Positions 34,517-43,736 of a stretch of DNA of 64,000 nucleotides are shown one piece after another. The stretch lies in assembly GCF_028737215.1 (NCBI RefSeq), contig NZ_JAQZAM010000003.1, positions 372,001 through 436,000 on the forward strand. The letters are read 5' to 3'. Each line of letters starts with the position of its first letter. Within the stretch, counting starts at the first letter, position 1. The stretch is from Actinomycetospora chibensis (lineage in GTDB: Bacteria; Actinomycetota; Actinomycetes; Mycobacteriales; Pseudonocardiaceae). Below the pieces are notes generated by a model, which saw only the letters and a program-made list of their open reading frames with translations, was not told where the DNA came from and searched no databases. Made by a program: the position numbers and the translations under genes.

Positions 34517-35400
34517 ATGGTCGATCGCACAGAGAGGGCCACCGGTGTCGTCGCCGGTGTCGGCGGCAACCCGGCAACGTTGCGGGCGGTCCGGTGGGCG
34601 GCCCGTGAAGCCGGCCGCCGTGGCGTCGGCCTCGACCTGTGCAGGTCCTGCCCCCGTCGCACCACGACCATGTCCTGCGGGCGCCGCAGGGACGCGCCCG
34701 GGCCCTGCTCGAGCAGGGCCGCCAGGTCGCCGCCGCAGTTGCCCCCGACGTCCCCGTCCGCCTCTCCGTGGTGACCGGCGTCTGCGGGCCCGCGCTCGTC
34801 CACGTCGCGGAACGCGCCGAGCTCCTGGTCCTGGGCTCCCGCACCGCGGCCGGGGACCTCGACCTGACGGTCGGGCGCGTCGTCGGACACGCGATCGGCC
34901 ACGCCCGGTGCCCTGTCGTGCTGGTCCCGCAGATCTGGGATCCCGCCGCGGCACACTCCGGCAACGTGCTGGTGCACGTCGACGGCACGCGCGAGTCGAT
35001 CGGCGCCGTGGCCTTCGCCGCGGACGTGGCCGACCGGTGGGGCGCGCCCCTCCAGCCTGTCGCCGTGGGGGTCCGTCACGGCTCCCGGACCGACGAGCAG
35101 GCCGCCCGACAGCGGCTGGCGAACGCCGTCGCCGGAACCCCCGATCAGCATCCCGACCTCGCGCTGCACGAGACCGTGGTGTGGGGCAACGCCGCCGAGG
35201 CGATCCTGCACGAAGCTCGTGCGCAGGCGCGGCTCATCGTCCTCTGCTCTCGGGGGTACGGTGCGCTCGCGGCATCGCTCCTGGGCGCGACCACCCAGAC
35301 GGTGATCCGCATGGCGAGCTGTCCGACCGCCGCCCTCCCGTCCGGGGTCGCCGAGGTCTGGGCGACGCGCGGGGTCGGGCAGGTGACGGCGGACGCGTGA
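34517..35400 (+). pseudogene. Tandem universal stress protein with a frameshift
   Basis: ATG 34517 follows GAGGAGG and opens a Usp fold (GVVAGVGGNPATLRAVRWAA, then GRRGVGLDL). Near 34630-34645 the reading shifts by one base and continues as VQVLPPSHHDHVLRAP. The first domain is completed by LLVLGSRTAAGDLDLTVGR and CPVVLVPQ. The second domain follows (NVLVHVDGTRESIGAVAF, LIVLCSRGYGALAASLLGA). The full product would be about 294 residues. A truncated form could start at GTG 34634 or ATG 34639. One altered base restores the gene, so it may be a sequencing error. Confidence 0.8.
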
Positions 35401-35406
35401 CGACCT

Positions 35407-36507
35407 GTGCTCCGCGCAGCAGTGGGGGTCGTCCGGCGAGTCATCATCGAGCCGTGGCGCGGCCGGGTGCGCGGCCCCGGCCTCCCCGCCGACGCCTTCG
35501 CCGTCGTCATGGCGACCGGCATCGTCTCGATCGCCGCCCGGGACACCGACCACGCGGTGGTGTCGACCGTCCTCGCGGTGACCGCGAGCGGCGCACTGGG
35601 CGCGCTCGCGCTGTGGTCGGCGATCAGCGTCGCGACCACGGGCAGGGCGATCGCCGCCGGCCCGGACCCGCTGGCCCGCTCGTTGCTGCTGTTCAGTGCC
35701 GTAGCCGCCTGCGACGTCATGGCGGCCTGCTCCAGGTCCGACGACGTGGTGTCTGTGGTGCTCGGGGCGGTGGCCGTGGTGCTGTGGCTGGTCCTCGTCC
35801 CGCGGACACTGGCGGCACTGCGGTCGCGACCACGCGGGGCGCGAGCCGACGGTGCCCGCGGAGGATGGTTGCTCGCGGCGGTGGCGACCGAGTCGCTCGC
35901 GCTCACCGCCGCGCAGCTCACCGGGGCGGGGGTGCTGGTCCCGGTCCTGCTCGGTGTCGCCCTCGCCTGCTGGGTGCTGGGCCTGGCCGTCTACCTCGTG
36001 ATCGCCGTGCCCGTCGTCCGGCGCGTCGTCGCGGCCCGGGGCGGCGTCGAGGTCCTCGGTCCCGACCTCTGGGTGCTCATGGGCGGGCTCGCGATCGCCA
36101 CGCTGGCCGGGAGCGGTGTCGTCGCCGCGACCCGGGCCTCGGGGGCGCTCCCCGGGTTGCCCGAGATGCTCGGCCCTGCACCGGTGGGCCTCTGGGTGCT
36201 CGGCACGATGTGGATCCCGGTCCTGGTCGCGATGGAGATACGGCGCCGGCGACGGGCGGCGTGGCACTACGAGCGCGCGCGTTGGGCGACGGTGTTCCCG
36301 CTGGGCATGTACTCCGCGGCCAGCTCGGGGCTGGCGAGCGTCGGAGAGACAACCGGCGTATTGCCCTCGGTGCTGCGGGACACCGGTCACGTCGCCTTCT
36401 GGGTGGCGCTCGTGTCGTGGTGCCTCGTGACCACGGGGTTCCTGCGACAGAGCTGGCGGCGCCCGCCGTCTCTGCCGTGGCGTCCCGTGGGCTCGCGGCC
36501 CGGATGA
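35407..36507 (+). CDS. TDT/SLAC1-type transporter
   Basis: The 366-residue membrane protein has about ten helices and the TDT family starts: PADAFAVVMATGIVSIAARD and, later, WATVFPLGMYSAASSGLA. The family includes tellurite-resistance TehA, C4-dicarboxylate carriers and plant SLAC1 anion channels. The substrate here is probably a small anion, but it cannot be named. It follows the broken Usp by six bases, so it was probably co-transcribed. The GTG 35407 start has no strong ribosome-binding site, consistent with translational coupling. Confidence 0.88.
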   Translation: MLRAAVGVVRRVIIEPWRGRVRGPGLPADAFAVVMATGIVSIAARDTDHAVVSTVLAVTASGALGALALWSAISVATTGRAIAAGPDPLARSLLLFSAVAACDVMAACSRSDDVVSVVLGAVAVVLWLVLVPRTLAALRSRPRGARADGARGGWLLAAVATESLALTAAQLTGAGVLVPVLLGVALACWVLGLAVYLVIAVPVVRRVVAARGGVEVLGPDLWVLMGGLAIATLAGSGVVAATRASGALPGLPEMLGPAPVGLWVLGTMWIPVLVAMEIRRRRRAAWHYERARWATVFPLGMYSAASSGLASVGETTGVLPSVLRDTGHVAFWVALVSWCLVTTGFLRQSWRRPPSLPWRPVGSRPG

Positions 36508-36549
36508 CGAGGATCGATCCGCGCACGGCGCGCCGCGACCGACCCGACC

Positions 36550-36978
36550 TCAGGGGCGCAGGCCGAGCTCGGCGGCGAGGGCCGGCGGCAGGTCGTACAG
36601 CTCGACACGCGCCTCCCGGGTGAGGCAGCGGATGCGCAACCGGGCGAGCGCGCGCACGAGTACCGGGTCGCACCCGTCGAGTCCCGAAAGGTCGACGACC
36701 AGCTCACGGCACGCCGCGCTCGGCAGCTCGTCGGCGAGGGCCCGCAGGAGCTCGCGGGAGCACCGCTCGAAGCGCCCACGCAGGACGAGGGCGACGCACC
36801 CGGCGCCGTAGCGGCGCAATCCCATCGCGCCCCGACCATCAGGGGAGACAGGCTCGACGTGGGCGCGCGCCTCGGTGACCGCGGCGCGACGCCGAGCGGG
36901 GAGGTCGGCAGGCAGGTCGACGTCGTCGATGACGAGCCTGTCCCAGGGGCGGACACCCGCGTCGGGGTCGAGGGTCAT
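36550..36978 (-). CDS. STAS-domain protein (anti-sigma antagonist-like)
   Basis: The 142-residue protein has a STAS fold in its C-terminal two thirds: CVALVLRGRFERCSRELLRA, then CRELVVDLSGLDGCDPVLVR and ALARLRIR. The DLSGLDGCDP segment is where SpoIIAA-type antagonists carry the phosphorylated serine. Here the loop reads S-G-L-D-G-C-D, so the exact phosphosite is uncertain. About 50 extra residues precede the fold. GAGGAGG precedes ATG 36978. It is divergent from a membrane protein gene, with a TCGTGC palindrome between them. Confidence 0.8.
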   Translation of the reverse strand: MTLDPDAGVRPWDRLVIDDVDLPADLPARRRAAVTEARAHVEPVSPDGRGAMGLRRYGAGCVALVLRGRFERCSRELLRALADELPSAACRELVVDLSGLDGCDPVLVRALARLRIRCLTREARVELYDLPPALAAELGLRP

Positions 36979-37033
36979 GGTCGGTTCCTCCTCGCGCCGT
37001 GGTCGGGACACCCGCAATCGCTACTATTGTACG

Positions 37034-37050
37034 TCGTGCACAACGCACGA
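37034..37050. promoter_or_regulatory. TCGTGC-N5-GCACGA operator, copy A
   Basis: TCGTGCACAACGCACGA is a perfect 6-5-6 inverted repeat in the 111-base gap between the STAS gene (start 36978) and the membrane protein gene (start 37090). It ends 40 bases before ATG 37090. Copies B and C are at 45584 and 49996. Confidence 0.82.
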
Positions 37051-37089
37051 CAAGCGGCTAGCGTGAGGTCCGACGACAGGGACGGAGGG

Positions 37090-37560
37090 ATGCGGATGGC
37101 GGCCGAGGCCGGACGGGTGCAGGCGTTGCTCACCGCGTACCGCTGGGTGGCCCTCGCGGGCCCGCGGACCACGACGGGTGTGGGTGTGGTCCTCCTCGGC
37201 ACGATCACCGTGCCGCAGCTCTCCCTGCTGGGCGGGAGGTATCCGGGCTGGGTGCGCGTGTGGGCCGTGCTGGCCGTCGGGGTCGCGCTGCTCGCCGTGA
37301 CGGCCATGCTGCGGGCGCGCTCCCGCCTGGTGGCGGGCCTCGGCTGGTTCGGGGGCAGCGCCGTCTGCGCCGTGTCGATCACGCTCTGGGTCCTCAGCCG
37401 GACAGTGGGCCTGCCCGGTCTGGTCGGCACGGTCGGTCGCTGGGACCACCCCGGCGCCACGGCCGCGCTGGGCCTCGCGGCCGCCTACCTCGTGCTGCAC
37501 GTCTCGCTGCTGCTCGGCGTCACCGTCGCGCGGCCGGGACACCGGTACTGGCACGACTGA
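37090..37560 (+). CDS. Four-helix membrane protein of unknown function
   Basis: The 156-residue product has four membrane helices (about 26-46, 54-74, 80-100 and 123-143). I do not recognise a family. GGAGGG directly precedes ATG 37090. The gene ends 14 bases before the molybdopterin oxidoreductase, so it may be a membrane partner of that enzyme. Its promoter contains operator copy A. Confidence 0.72.
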   Translation: MRMAAEAGRVQALLTAYRWVALAGPRTTTGVGVVLLGTITVPQLSLLGGRYPGWVRVWAVLAVGVALLAVTAMLRARSRLVAGLGWFGGSAVCAVSITLWVLSRTVGLPGLVGTVGRWDHPGATAALGLAAAYLVLHVSLLLGVTVARPGHRYWHD

Positions 37561-37573
37561 CGGGCGGGACGAA

Positions 37574-39064
37574 GTGACGTTCCTGGACTTCCCGGCGTGG
37601 CTGCGCGTCGAGCACTGGCTCAACGTGCTCTTCCTGACCCTGCTCATCCGCAGTGGCCACGAGGTCCTCGCCACCCACCCCAAGCTGTGATGGCGGGACG
37701 ACAGCCGTCCCGGCACCGAGTGGGCGCGGTTCACGCGCAAGACGATGCCGACCGACAAGCTCTACGACACCCTCGACGAGGAGGAGAGCTATTCGCCGGT
37801 GATCTCCCTGCCCGGCCGGAAGATGCTCGGGATGGGCCGGCACTGGCACTTCGTCGCCGTGCTGGGATGGATCGCGACCGGGGTGGCCTACATCGCGCTG
37901 CTGTTCGGGACCGGGCAGTGGCACCGCTACATCCCGTACTCCTGGGAGATCTTTCCCACGGCCTGGAACGATCTCCTGACCTACCTGTCCTTCGACCTGC
38001 CGCCCCTGCTGCCCGGTGAGCCCCTCGACGGCATCCAGAAGCTCACGTACGCCGCGGTGATCTTCCTGCTCGCGCCGTTCCAGATCCTCACCGGCGCGGC
38101 CCAGTCACCGGCGGTGGAGGCCCGCTTCCCCTGGTACGTGCGGCTGTTCGGCGGGCGGCAGAGTGCGCGCAGCCTGCACTTCCTCGGGCTGGTGGCGTTC
38201 CTGGCGTTCATCGTCGTCCACGTCACGATGATCGCTCTGTGGGGCTGGGGCGAGCTGAACTCCTTAATGATCTTCGGCGAGGTGCGGGACACGCGGTGGG
38301 CGGTCGCCGCGTCGCTCGGCATCATCGCGGCGATCGTGCTCGTGCACGTCGCGGCGACGGTGTGGAGCCTGCGGCACCCGCGCTCGGTGCAGCGGGTGCT
38401 GGGTGCGGTGCTCGAGCGCGTGCGGCGGCTCGCGCTGCGCCCGCTCGTGTCCCGGCAGGACTACTCCCGCGCCGAGCTCTCGCCGGAGCACCGGGTCAAC
38501 GGGAAGCCACCGGACAGCGACGCCTACAAGACCCTCGCCGTGCACGGCTTCGCCGAGTGGCGCCTCGACGTCGGGGGGCTCGTCGAACGACCCGTGCGGC
38601 TCTCGCTCGATGAGCTGCGCGGCCTGGGCACGGTGCAGACCCAACGAGTGCTGCACAACTGCGTCCAGGGCTGGTCGAGCATCGGGGAGTGGACGGGCCT
38701 GCCGCTGCGCGAGCTGGTCGACCACGTGCGGCCGATGCCCGAGGCGCGCTACCTCTGCGTGCTGTCCCTGCAGGACAACGCCCGTGACGAGCCGAGCGCC
38801 GACGGCGCCGGTCGGTTCTACGAGGTCATCGATCTCGAGCTCGCCCGCCAGTCGCACACGCTGCTCGCTTACGGGATGAACGGAGGCGCGCTGCCGATCA
38901 AGCACGGGGCGCCGCTGCGGCTGCGCATCGAGAACCAGGTCGGCTTCAAGATGGTCAAGTGGATCGAGCGGATCGAGCTCGTCTCCGCCTACGACGTCAT
39001 CGGGCGCGGCGCCGGCGGCTGGCGCGAGGACAACGTCTACTACGACAAGGACGTCGCGATCTGA
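37574..39064 (+). pseudogene. Membrane cytochrome b fused to a sulfite oxidase-fold molybdoenzyme, with an in-frame TGA
   Basis: From GTG 37574 the frame encodes a first helix with a heme-type histidine (VEHWLNVLFLTLLIRSGHEV), then meets TGA at 37688-37690 (codon 39). The same frame continues without a stop to 39064. The rest has three further helices (GRHWHFVAVLGW, SLHFLGLVAFLAFIVVHVT) and a sulfite oxidase-type molybdopterin domain (about 310-490) with the Mo-ligating cysteine in VLHNCVQGWSS. Such fusions pass electrons to the quinone pool. Translation could restart at ATG 37745, losing the first helix, but no ribosome-binding site is there. The TGA may be a mutation or a base error. Confidence 0.82.
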
Positions 39065-39429
39065 TGAGCGCTTCGGACGCCGCCGACACCCGCCCGGCCG
39101 ACCTCGTCCCTCTCCACGACGGGCAGCGCGCCCGGGTGCGGGCCCAGCTCGCGCGGGAGGAGGTCACCTGCGGCGCCTGCGGGGGCACCGCCTTCGCCGT
39201 CGGCGATGCGCTCTACGTGGGCTTCCTGTTCCGCAGCGAGCGGGCGGACTCGTGGATGGTGGCGCTGACCTGCACGACGCCCGGTTGCCCGTCACCGCGC
39301 GCGGCGGTGCGGGTGCACGATCCGCGCGGGCTGCTGGGCGACGGTCAGGCGGTGTCCAGCGGCCAGGGGAGCCCGAGACGGTCGAGCAACGGGACGAGCC
39401 CGCGCAGCTCGGCGGCCAGCTCCTCGTAG
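39064..39429 (+). CDS. Small cysteine-rich (zinc-ribbon-like) protein
   Basis: The 121-residue frame starts on the last base of the molybdoenzyme stop (TGATG). It contains EEVTCGACGGTAFAVGDALY and LTCTTPGCPSPRAAV, two cysteine pairs that suggest a zinc ribbon. The last 30 residues are serine-rich, overlap the opposite-strand gene by 85 bases, and may not be authentic. It could be a maturation or assembly factor for the upstream enzyme, by position only. Confidence 0.65.
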   Translation: MSASDAADTRPADLVPLHDGQRARVRAQLAREEVTCGACGGTAFAVGDALYVGFLFRSERADSWMVALTCTTPGCPSPRAAVRVHDPRGLLGDGQAVSSGQGSPRRSSNGTSPRSSAASSS

Positions 39430-39668
39430 CGGGCGCGATCGGTCACACCGAGCGCATCGCGGCGCTGCAGCAGGGCCAGCCGGTGCAGCCGGCCCGCGAC
39501 CAGGGCGCCCCAGCTGATCGAGGCGTCGTACACGCGGGCCTCGTCGTGGCGGCGCTGCTCCGCGTCGCCGAGGGCACGCAGCGCCGCGACCTCGGCGAAC
39601 GCCCGATCGAGGTCGGCCGCTACTCCCTCCACCGGGTCGGCGTCGCGCGCGGTGGCCTGCTCACTCAC
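39345..39668 (-). CDS. Small helical protein of unknown function
   Basis: The 107-residue protein is all-helical by appearance, with charged repeats (DLDRAFAEVAALRALGDAEQ and RRHDEARVYD). The GTG start has GAGGAC upstream. It lies ten bases after the lipoprotein gene and is the last member of the minus-strand TPP enzyme operon. It overlaps the convergent zinc-ribbon gene. Confidence 0.6.
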   Translation of the reverse strand: MSEQATARDADPVEGVAADLDRAFAEVAALRALGDAEQRRHDEARVYDASISWGALVAGRLHRLALLQRRDALGVTDRARYEELAAELRGLVPLLDRLGLPWPLDTA

Positions 39669-39678
39669 GGGTGTGTCC

Positions 39679-40743
39679 TCATGGTTCCGGGATCGGTGGT
39701 CGGGCGATGCCCACGAGGGCGTCCTGCCCGTCGAACGTCAGCCAGACGCGGTCCGCGCCGACCGCCAGCCCGGACACCGAGGCGCTCCGGGCCGGTCCGT
39801 CGGGCAGGGCGTCGCGGTAGGGGATGGTGGCGATGCGGTGCAGGTGGCCGTCCGGGTAGCCGATGAAGCTGTCGGTCGCGAAGACCACCAGGGCGTCGTC
39901 GGTGGCGGCGTACACGCGGGTCTCGTCGGTGCCGACGTCGCGCACCGGGGATTCGAGGTCGGCCGTGGCGACGACGGAGAGACCCTCGTGGTCCGGCGGG
40001 GTCTCGACCGCGAGCAGGCGGTCGCTGTCGCGCTCGGCGACGTAGATCCGGTCGACCTTCACCCGGTCGCCGGCGCCGTGGCTCGCCCGCACGTCGATGT
40101 GGCCCTTCTCCTCGACCTCTCCGGGGGCGCCCTTGTAATGGGTGATCCCGTCGGAGCCGAGCACGTGGTAGGCCACGGGCCGCCCGCGGGCGGGGCCGTC
40201 GAGCTCCGCGTCCGCGCTCGCGTGCACCTCCTGCGGCGGGAGCGCGCGCCGGTCGTCCAGGTCGATCCCGGACACGGTCGTGCGGTCCTCGGAGAGGGCG
40301 AGCAGGACGTGGGAGCCCTCGTCGGTGGCGAGGTAGTCCGGGGCGGCGCCGAGGGGGAGCGTCCCGACGGGATGCAGGTCGCGTGTGTCGAGGGCGACGA
40401 CCTGTCCGGCGTCCGGCCGGGCCACGAAGGCCACCGTCGGGTCGTCGGGGTCGGTGACCACGTTCTCCCCCACGCGGCCCAGCGGTGGGGACAGCAGCGT
40501 TCCGGGGGCGCCGGGGCCGACGCGGGCGACGCGGCCGTCGTCGGTGAGAGCGAGCAGGGCGTGGGTGCCCGGCGACCAGACCGGCTCGTGCAGGGCAGCC
40601 TCCGTATGCCGCACGACCACGATCGGGGCCGGCCCGGCGTCCCCGGCGGTCGCGCACGCGGTCGCCAGCATCGCGGGCAGGACCGCGGTGACGAGCACCG
40701 TCGTGACCGTCCTCGGGTCACCGCAGGGACGACTCCGCCTCAC
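39679..40743 (-). CDS. Lipoprotein with a beta-propeller-like repeat domain
   Basis: The 354-residue product has a signal helix and lipobox (TVLVTAVLPAMLATACATAG), placing the mature protein on the outer face of the membrane. Repeats such as EPVWSPGTHALLALTDDGRV, VALDTRDLHPVGTLPLGAAP and RIYVAERDSDRLLAVET fit YVTN/WD-type propeller blades. No catalytic residues are evident. GTG 40743 overlaps the FAD/Fe-S gene stop (GTGA). It may sense or scaffold extracytoplasmic partners of the redox operon. Confidence 0.8.
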   Translation of the reverse strand: MRRSRPCGDPRTVTTVLVTAVLPAMLATACATAGDAGPAPIVVVRHTEAALHEPVWSPGTHALLALTDDGRVARVGPGAPGTLLSPPLGRVGENVVTDPDDPTVAFVARPDAGQVVALDTRDLHPVGTLPLGAAPDYLATDEGSHVLLALSEDRTTVSGIDLDDRRALPPQEVHASADAELDGPARGRPVAYHVLGSDGITHYKGAPGEVEEKGHIDVRASHGAGDRVKVDRIYVAERDSDRLLAVETPPDHEGLSVVATADLESPVRDVGTDETRVYAATDDALVVFATDSFIGYPDGHLHRIATIPYRDALPDGPARSASVSGLAVGADRVWLTFDGQDALVGIARPPIPEP

Positions 40744-43736
40744 GAGGTACGCCGGGTGAGGTCCCGCTCGGGATGGTCCTCGCGCGGGCGCCACCCGCGA
40801 ACCGCGGCCGCGAGCACCTCGGCGAGGTGCACCGGCGTGCGGTCCACGTCGGACTGCTCGATCTGCGTGCGGCAGCTGTAGCCGTCGGCGATCACCAGCG
40901 TGTCGGGGGCGGTGTCGCGCAGGATCGGCAGCAGCTTGTCCTCCGCGCACGCCATCGACACGTCGTAGTGGCCGTCCTCGAAGCCGAAGTTGCCCGCCAG
41001 GCCGCAGCAGCCGGCGTCGAGCACCTCGAGGTCGACACCCGCACGCGCCGCCACGGCCTGGTCGGCGTCGGTGCCGAGCACGGCGTGCTGGTGGCAGTGC
41101 GGCTGGGCGACCGCCCGCCGGTCGAGACGGGTCACGGGTCTCCAGTCCGGGGCCCTGGCCTGGAGCAGTTCGGCCAGCGTGTACGTCTGCGCGGCCAGGC
41201 GGTGGGCGTCCTCGTCGTCGTGCAGCAGCTCGGGCAGGTCGGACCGGAACACCGCGGCGCAGCTGGGCTCGAGCACCAGGACCGGCGTCCCGTCCCGTAG
41301 CTGGGGCCGCAGCACCTCGAGCGTGCGGCGCAGCACCCGGCGGGCGACCGGCAGCTGACCGGTGGAGATCCAGGTCAGGCCGCAGCACACCTCGGTGTCG
41401 GGCACGGTGACCTCGAAACCCGCGGCCTCGAGGACGGTGACGGCCGCGCGCGCGATCGCCGGGTGGAACGCGTCGGTGAAGGTGTCCGGCCACAGCAGCA
41501 CCCGGCCCCGCGGGTGCGGTTCCGCGGGGACCTGCGGGGTGCGCCGGGCGAACCAGGTGACGAAGCGTTCCTCGGCGAAGGCCGGGATCTCCCGCTGCGG
41601 GGCGACGCCGCCGGCCTTCTTGACCAGCCGTGACAGGCCCGGCGTCGCGGTGACACGGTTGACCAGGCGAGCCAGGGGCGCCGTCCGGGTAGCGAGGCGA
41701 GCCCAGAGCGGGAGCCAGCCCATCGACCAGTGCCCGAGGGGCCGCCGCCAGGCCCGCCCCGCGTAGTGGTGGGAGAGGAACTCGGCCTTGTAGGTGGCCA
41801 TGTCGACGTTCACCGGGCAGTCGCTCCTGCAGCCCTTGCAGGCCAGGCAGAGGTCGAGGGCGTCACGCACCTCAGTGGACCGCCAGCCGTCCGTGATGAC
41901 CTCGCCGCGCATCATCTCGAACAGCACCCGGGAGCGGCCGCGGGTGGAGTGCTCCTCCTCCCGGGTGGCCCGGTAGCTCGGGCACATGACCCCGCTCTCG
42001 TGCCCTCGGCAGTGGCCGATGCCGACGCAGCGCGAGACCGCGGCCGAGAACCGGTGCGAGTCGTCGGGGTAGTCGAAGAAGGTCTCCGGCTCCCAGGGCC
42101 GGTAGTCGCTGCCCTCGCGCAGGTCGGCGTCGAGCCGCCGCGGGTGCACGACCTTCCCGGGGTTCATCCTCTCGCCCGGGTCGAACAGCGCCTTGAGCTC
42201 GCCGAACGCCTCCACGATCCGTTCGCCGAACATGATCGGGAGCAGCTCGCCGCGGGCCTGCCCGTCGCCGTGCTCGCCGGAGAGCGACCCGCCGTACGAC
42301 GCGGCGAGCTGCGCTGCCTCGACGAGGAACGCCCGGAAGTCCGTGACGCCGCCCGCCGTGCCGAGGTCGAAGGGGATGCGGCAGTGCACGCAGCCCTGGC
42401 CGAAGTGCCCGTAGACCGCGGTCTCGCCGAGGCCGTGGCGCCGGAGCAGGTCGAGGTAGTCGCGCAGGTAGTCCCCGAGCTGCTCCGGGGCCACCGCCGC
42501 GTCCTCCCAACCCGGGTGGGTGGGGGCACCGAGCGGGGGATAGGCCGTCGCGCCGAGGCCCGCCTCGCGGGCTTCCCAGAGCTGCTGCTCGGACAGCGGC
42601 TGGTCCAGCATCTTCGCGCTCGGGGGATCGTCGCGGCGGTGCAGCTCGTCGACCAGGCCCTGCGCGGCCCGGTCGACGGCGTCCTGGTCGTCGCCGGAGA
42701 ACTGCGCCATGAGCCAGGACTCGCCCCGCGGGAGCTCGGCGATGGCCTCGTCGGCCAGTGACTCGTTGCGCTCCAGCTCGACCAGGCGGTGGTCGATGCC
42801 CTCCAGCGCGGACGGCCCGTGCGCGACCACCGTGGGGACGTCGGAGGCGGCCGCGACGACGTCCGGGTAGCCGAGGACCACCAGGGCGGAGGCCGACCGG
42901 GTGGGGAACAGCGCGATCTCGGCGTGCAGCACCGTGACCAGGGTGCTCTCGCTGCCGACGAGGGCCTTGGCGACGTCGAACCCCTGCTCGGGCAGCAGCG
43001 CGTCGAGGTTGTAGCCCGAGACCCGCCGCGGGATGTCCGGGTAGCGCTCCCGGATCTCCTCGGCGTACCGGTCCCGCAGGTCGCGCAGCCCGCGGTACAG
43101 CTCGGCGCGCCGGCCGCCCGCCGCGAGGATCCGCTCGTACTCCTCGTCGGAGGTGGGGCCGACCCAGCACCGCAACCCGTCGTAGGTGAGGATCTCCAGG
43201 CGGCGGACGGAGTCGGCCATCTTGCCGTAGGCCTGCGCCGTGGAGCCGCACGAGTTGTTGCCGATCATCCCGCCGATCGAGCAGCTCGCGTGGGTGGACG
43301 GCTTGGGCCCGACCCCGAGGCCGTGCTCGGCGAGCTGGCCGTTGAGCGGGTCGAGCGCCGCGCCCGGCTCGACCACGGCGGTGCGCTCCTCGACGTCGAG
43401 CGACACCAGCCGGTGGCAGTACTTGGTCCAGTCGATGACGACGGCCGTGTTCGTGGTGCTGCCGGCGAGGTTGGTGCCGCCGCCGCGCGACAGGATCGGC
43501 ACCCCGTGCTCGCGGCAGACCGCCACCGCGACCTCGGCGGCGTCGACCGTCCGCGGCACGAGAACGGCGATCGGGACCTCGCGGTAGTTGGACGCGTCGG
43601 TCGAGTACGCCGCCCGGCTGCCGGCATCGAAGCGCACCTCGCCGTCGACGCGGCGCCGGAGATCGGCCTCCAGCCGGGCCGTGTCGTCGGCCGGCCCGGG
43701 CCGACGGACCCGGGGGACGTCCAGGTCGACGATCAC
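40740..43736 (-). CDS. FAD-linked and Fe-S dehydrogenase (D-lactate/glycolate dehydrogenase-like)
   Basis: The 998-residue protein fuses a GlcD-like flavin half and a GlcF-like iron-sulfur half. The flavin half has SRGGGTNLAGSTTNTAVVID and SCSIGGMIGNNSCGS for FAD, and an HFGQGCVHCRI segment. The iron-sulfur half has CVGIGHCRGHESGVMCPSYR, CLACKGCRSDCPVN, and two CCG modules (EVCCGLTWIS, AGCCGLAGNFG). Such proteins oxidise D-lactate, glycolate or D-2-hydroxyglutarate and reduce quinone or ferredoxin. GTG 43736 overlaps the TPP enzyme stop (GTGA). D-lactate would feed pyruvate to that enzyme, which makes D-lactate an attractive but unproven substrate. Confidence 0.9.
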   Translation of the reverse strand: MIVDLDVPRVRRPGPADDTARLEADLRRRVDGEVRFDAGSRAAYSTDASNYREVPIAVLVPRTVDAAEVAVAVCREHGVPILSRGGGTNLAGSTTNTAVVIDWTKYCHRLVSLDVEERTAVVEPGAALDPLNGQLAEHGLGVGPKPSTHASCSIGGMIGNNSCGSTAQAYGKMADSVRRLEILTYDGLRCWVGPTSDEEYERILAAGGRRAELYRGLRDLRDRYAEEIRERYPDIPRRVSGYNLDALLPEQGFDVAKALVGSESTLVTVLHAEIALFPTRSASALVVLGYPDVVAAASDVPTVVAHGPSALEGIDHRLVELERNESLADEAIAELPRGESWLMAQFSGDDQDAVDRAAQGLVDELHRRDDPPSAKMLDQPLSEQQLWEAREAGLGATAYPPLGAPTHPGWEDAAVAPEQLGDYLRDYLDLLRRHGLGETAVYGHFGQGCVHCRIPFDLGTAGGVTDFRAFLVEAAQLAASYGGSLSGEHGDGQARGELLPIMFGERIVEAFGELKALFDPGERMNPGKVVHPRRLDADLREGSDYRPWEPETFFDYPDDSHRFSAAVSRCVGIGHCRGHESGVMCPSYRATREEEHSTRGRSRVLFEMMRGEVITDGWRSTEVRDALDLCLACKGCRSDCPVNVDMATYKAEFLSHHYAGRAWRRPLGHWSMGWLPLWARLATRTAPLARLVNRVTATPGLSRLVKKAGGVAPQREIPAFAEERFVTWFARRTPQVPAEPHPRGRVLLWPDTFTDAFHPAIARAAVTVLEAAGFEVTVPDTEVCCGLTWISTGQLPVARRVLRRTLEVLRPQLRDGTPVLVLEPSCAAVFRSDLPELLHDDEDAHRLAAQTYTLAELLQARAPDWRPVTRLDRRAVAQPHCHQHAVLGTDADQAVAARAGVDLEVLDAGCCGLAGNFGFEDGHYDVSMACAEDKLLPILRDTAPDTLVIADGYSCRTQIEQSDVDRTPVHLAEVLAAAVRGWRPREDHPERDLTRRTS

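Noticed and set aside
32614..34608. 664-codon plus-strand frame
   Set aside because: It is antisense to the aquaporin and its neighbour and has no recognisable domain.
34332..36623. 763-codon plus-strand frame
   Set aside because: It overlaps the Usp and TDT transporter genes in another frame and is almost entirely arginine, glycine and proline.
37688..37690. TGA as selenocysteine
   Set aside because: No catalytic cysteine is expected at this loop position and no convincing SECIS-like hairpin follows.
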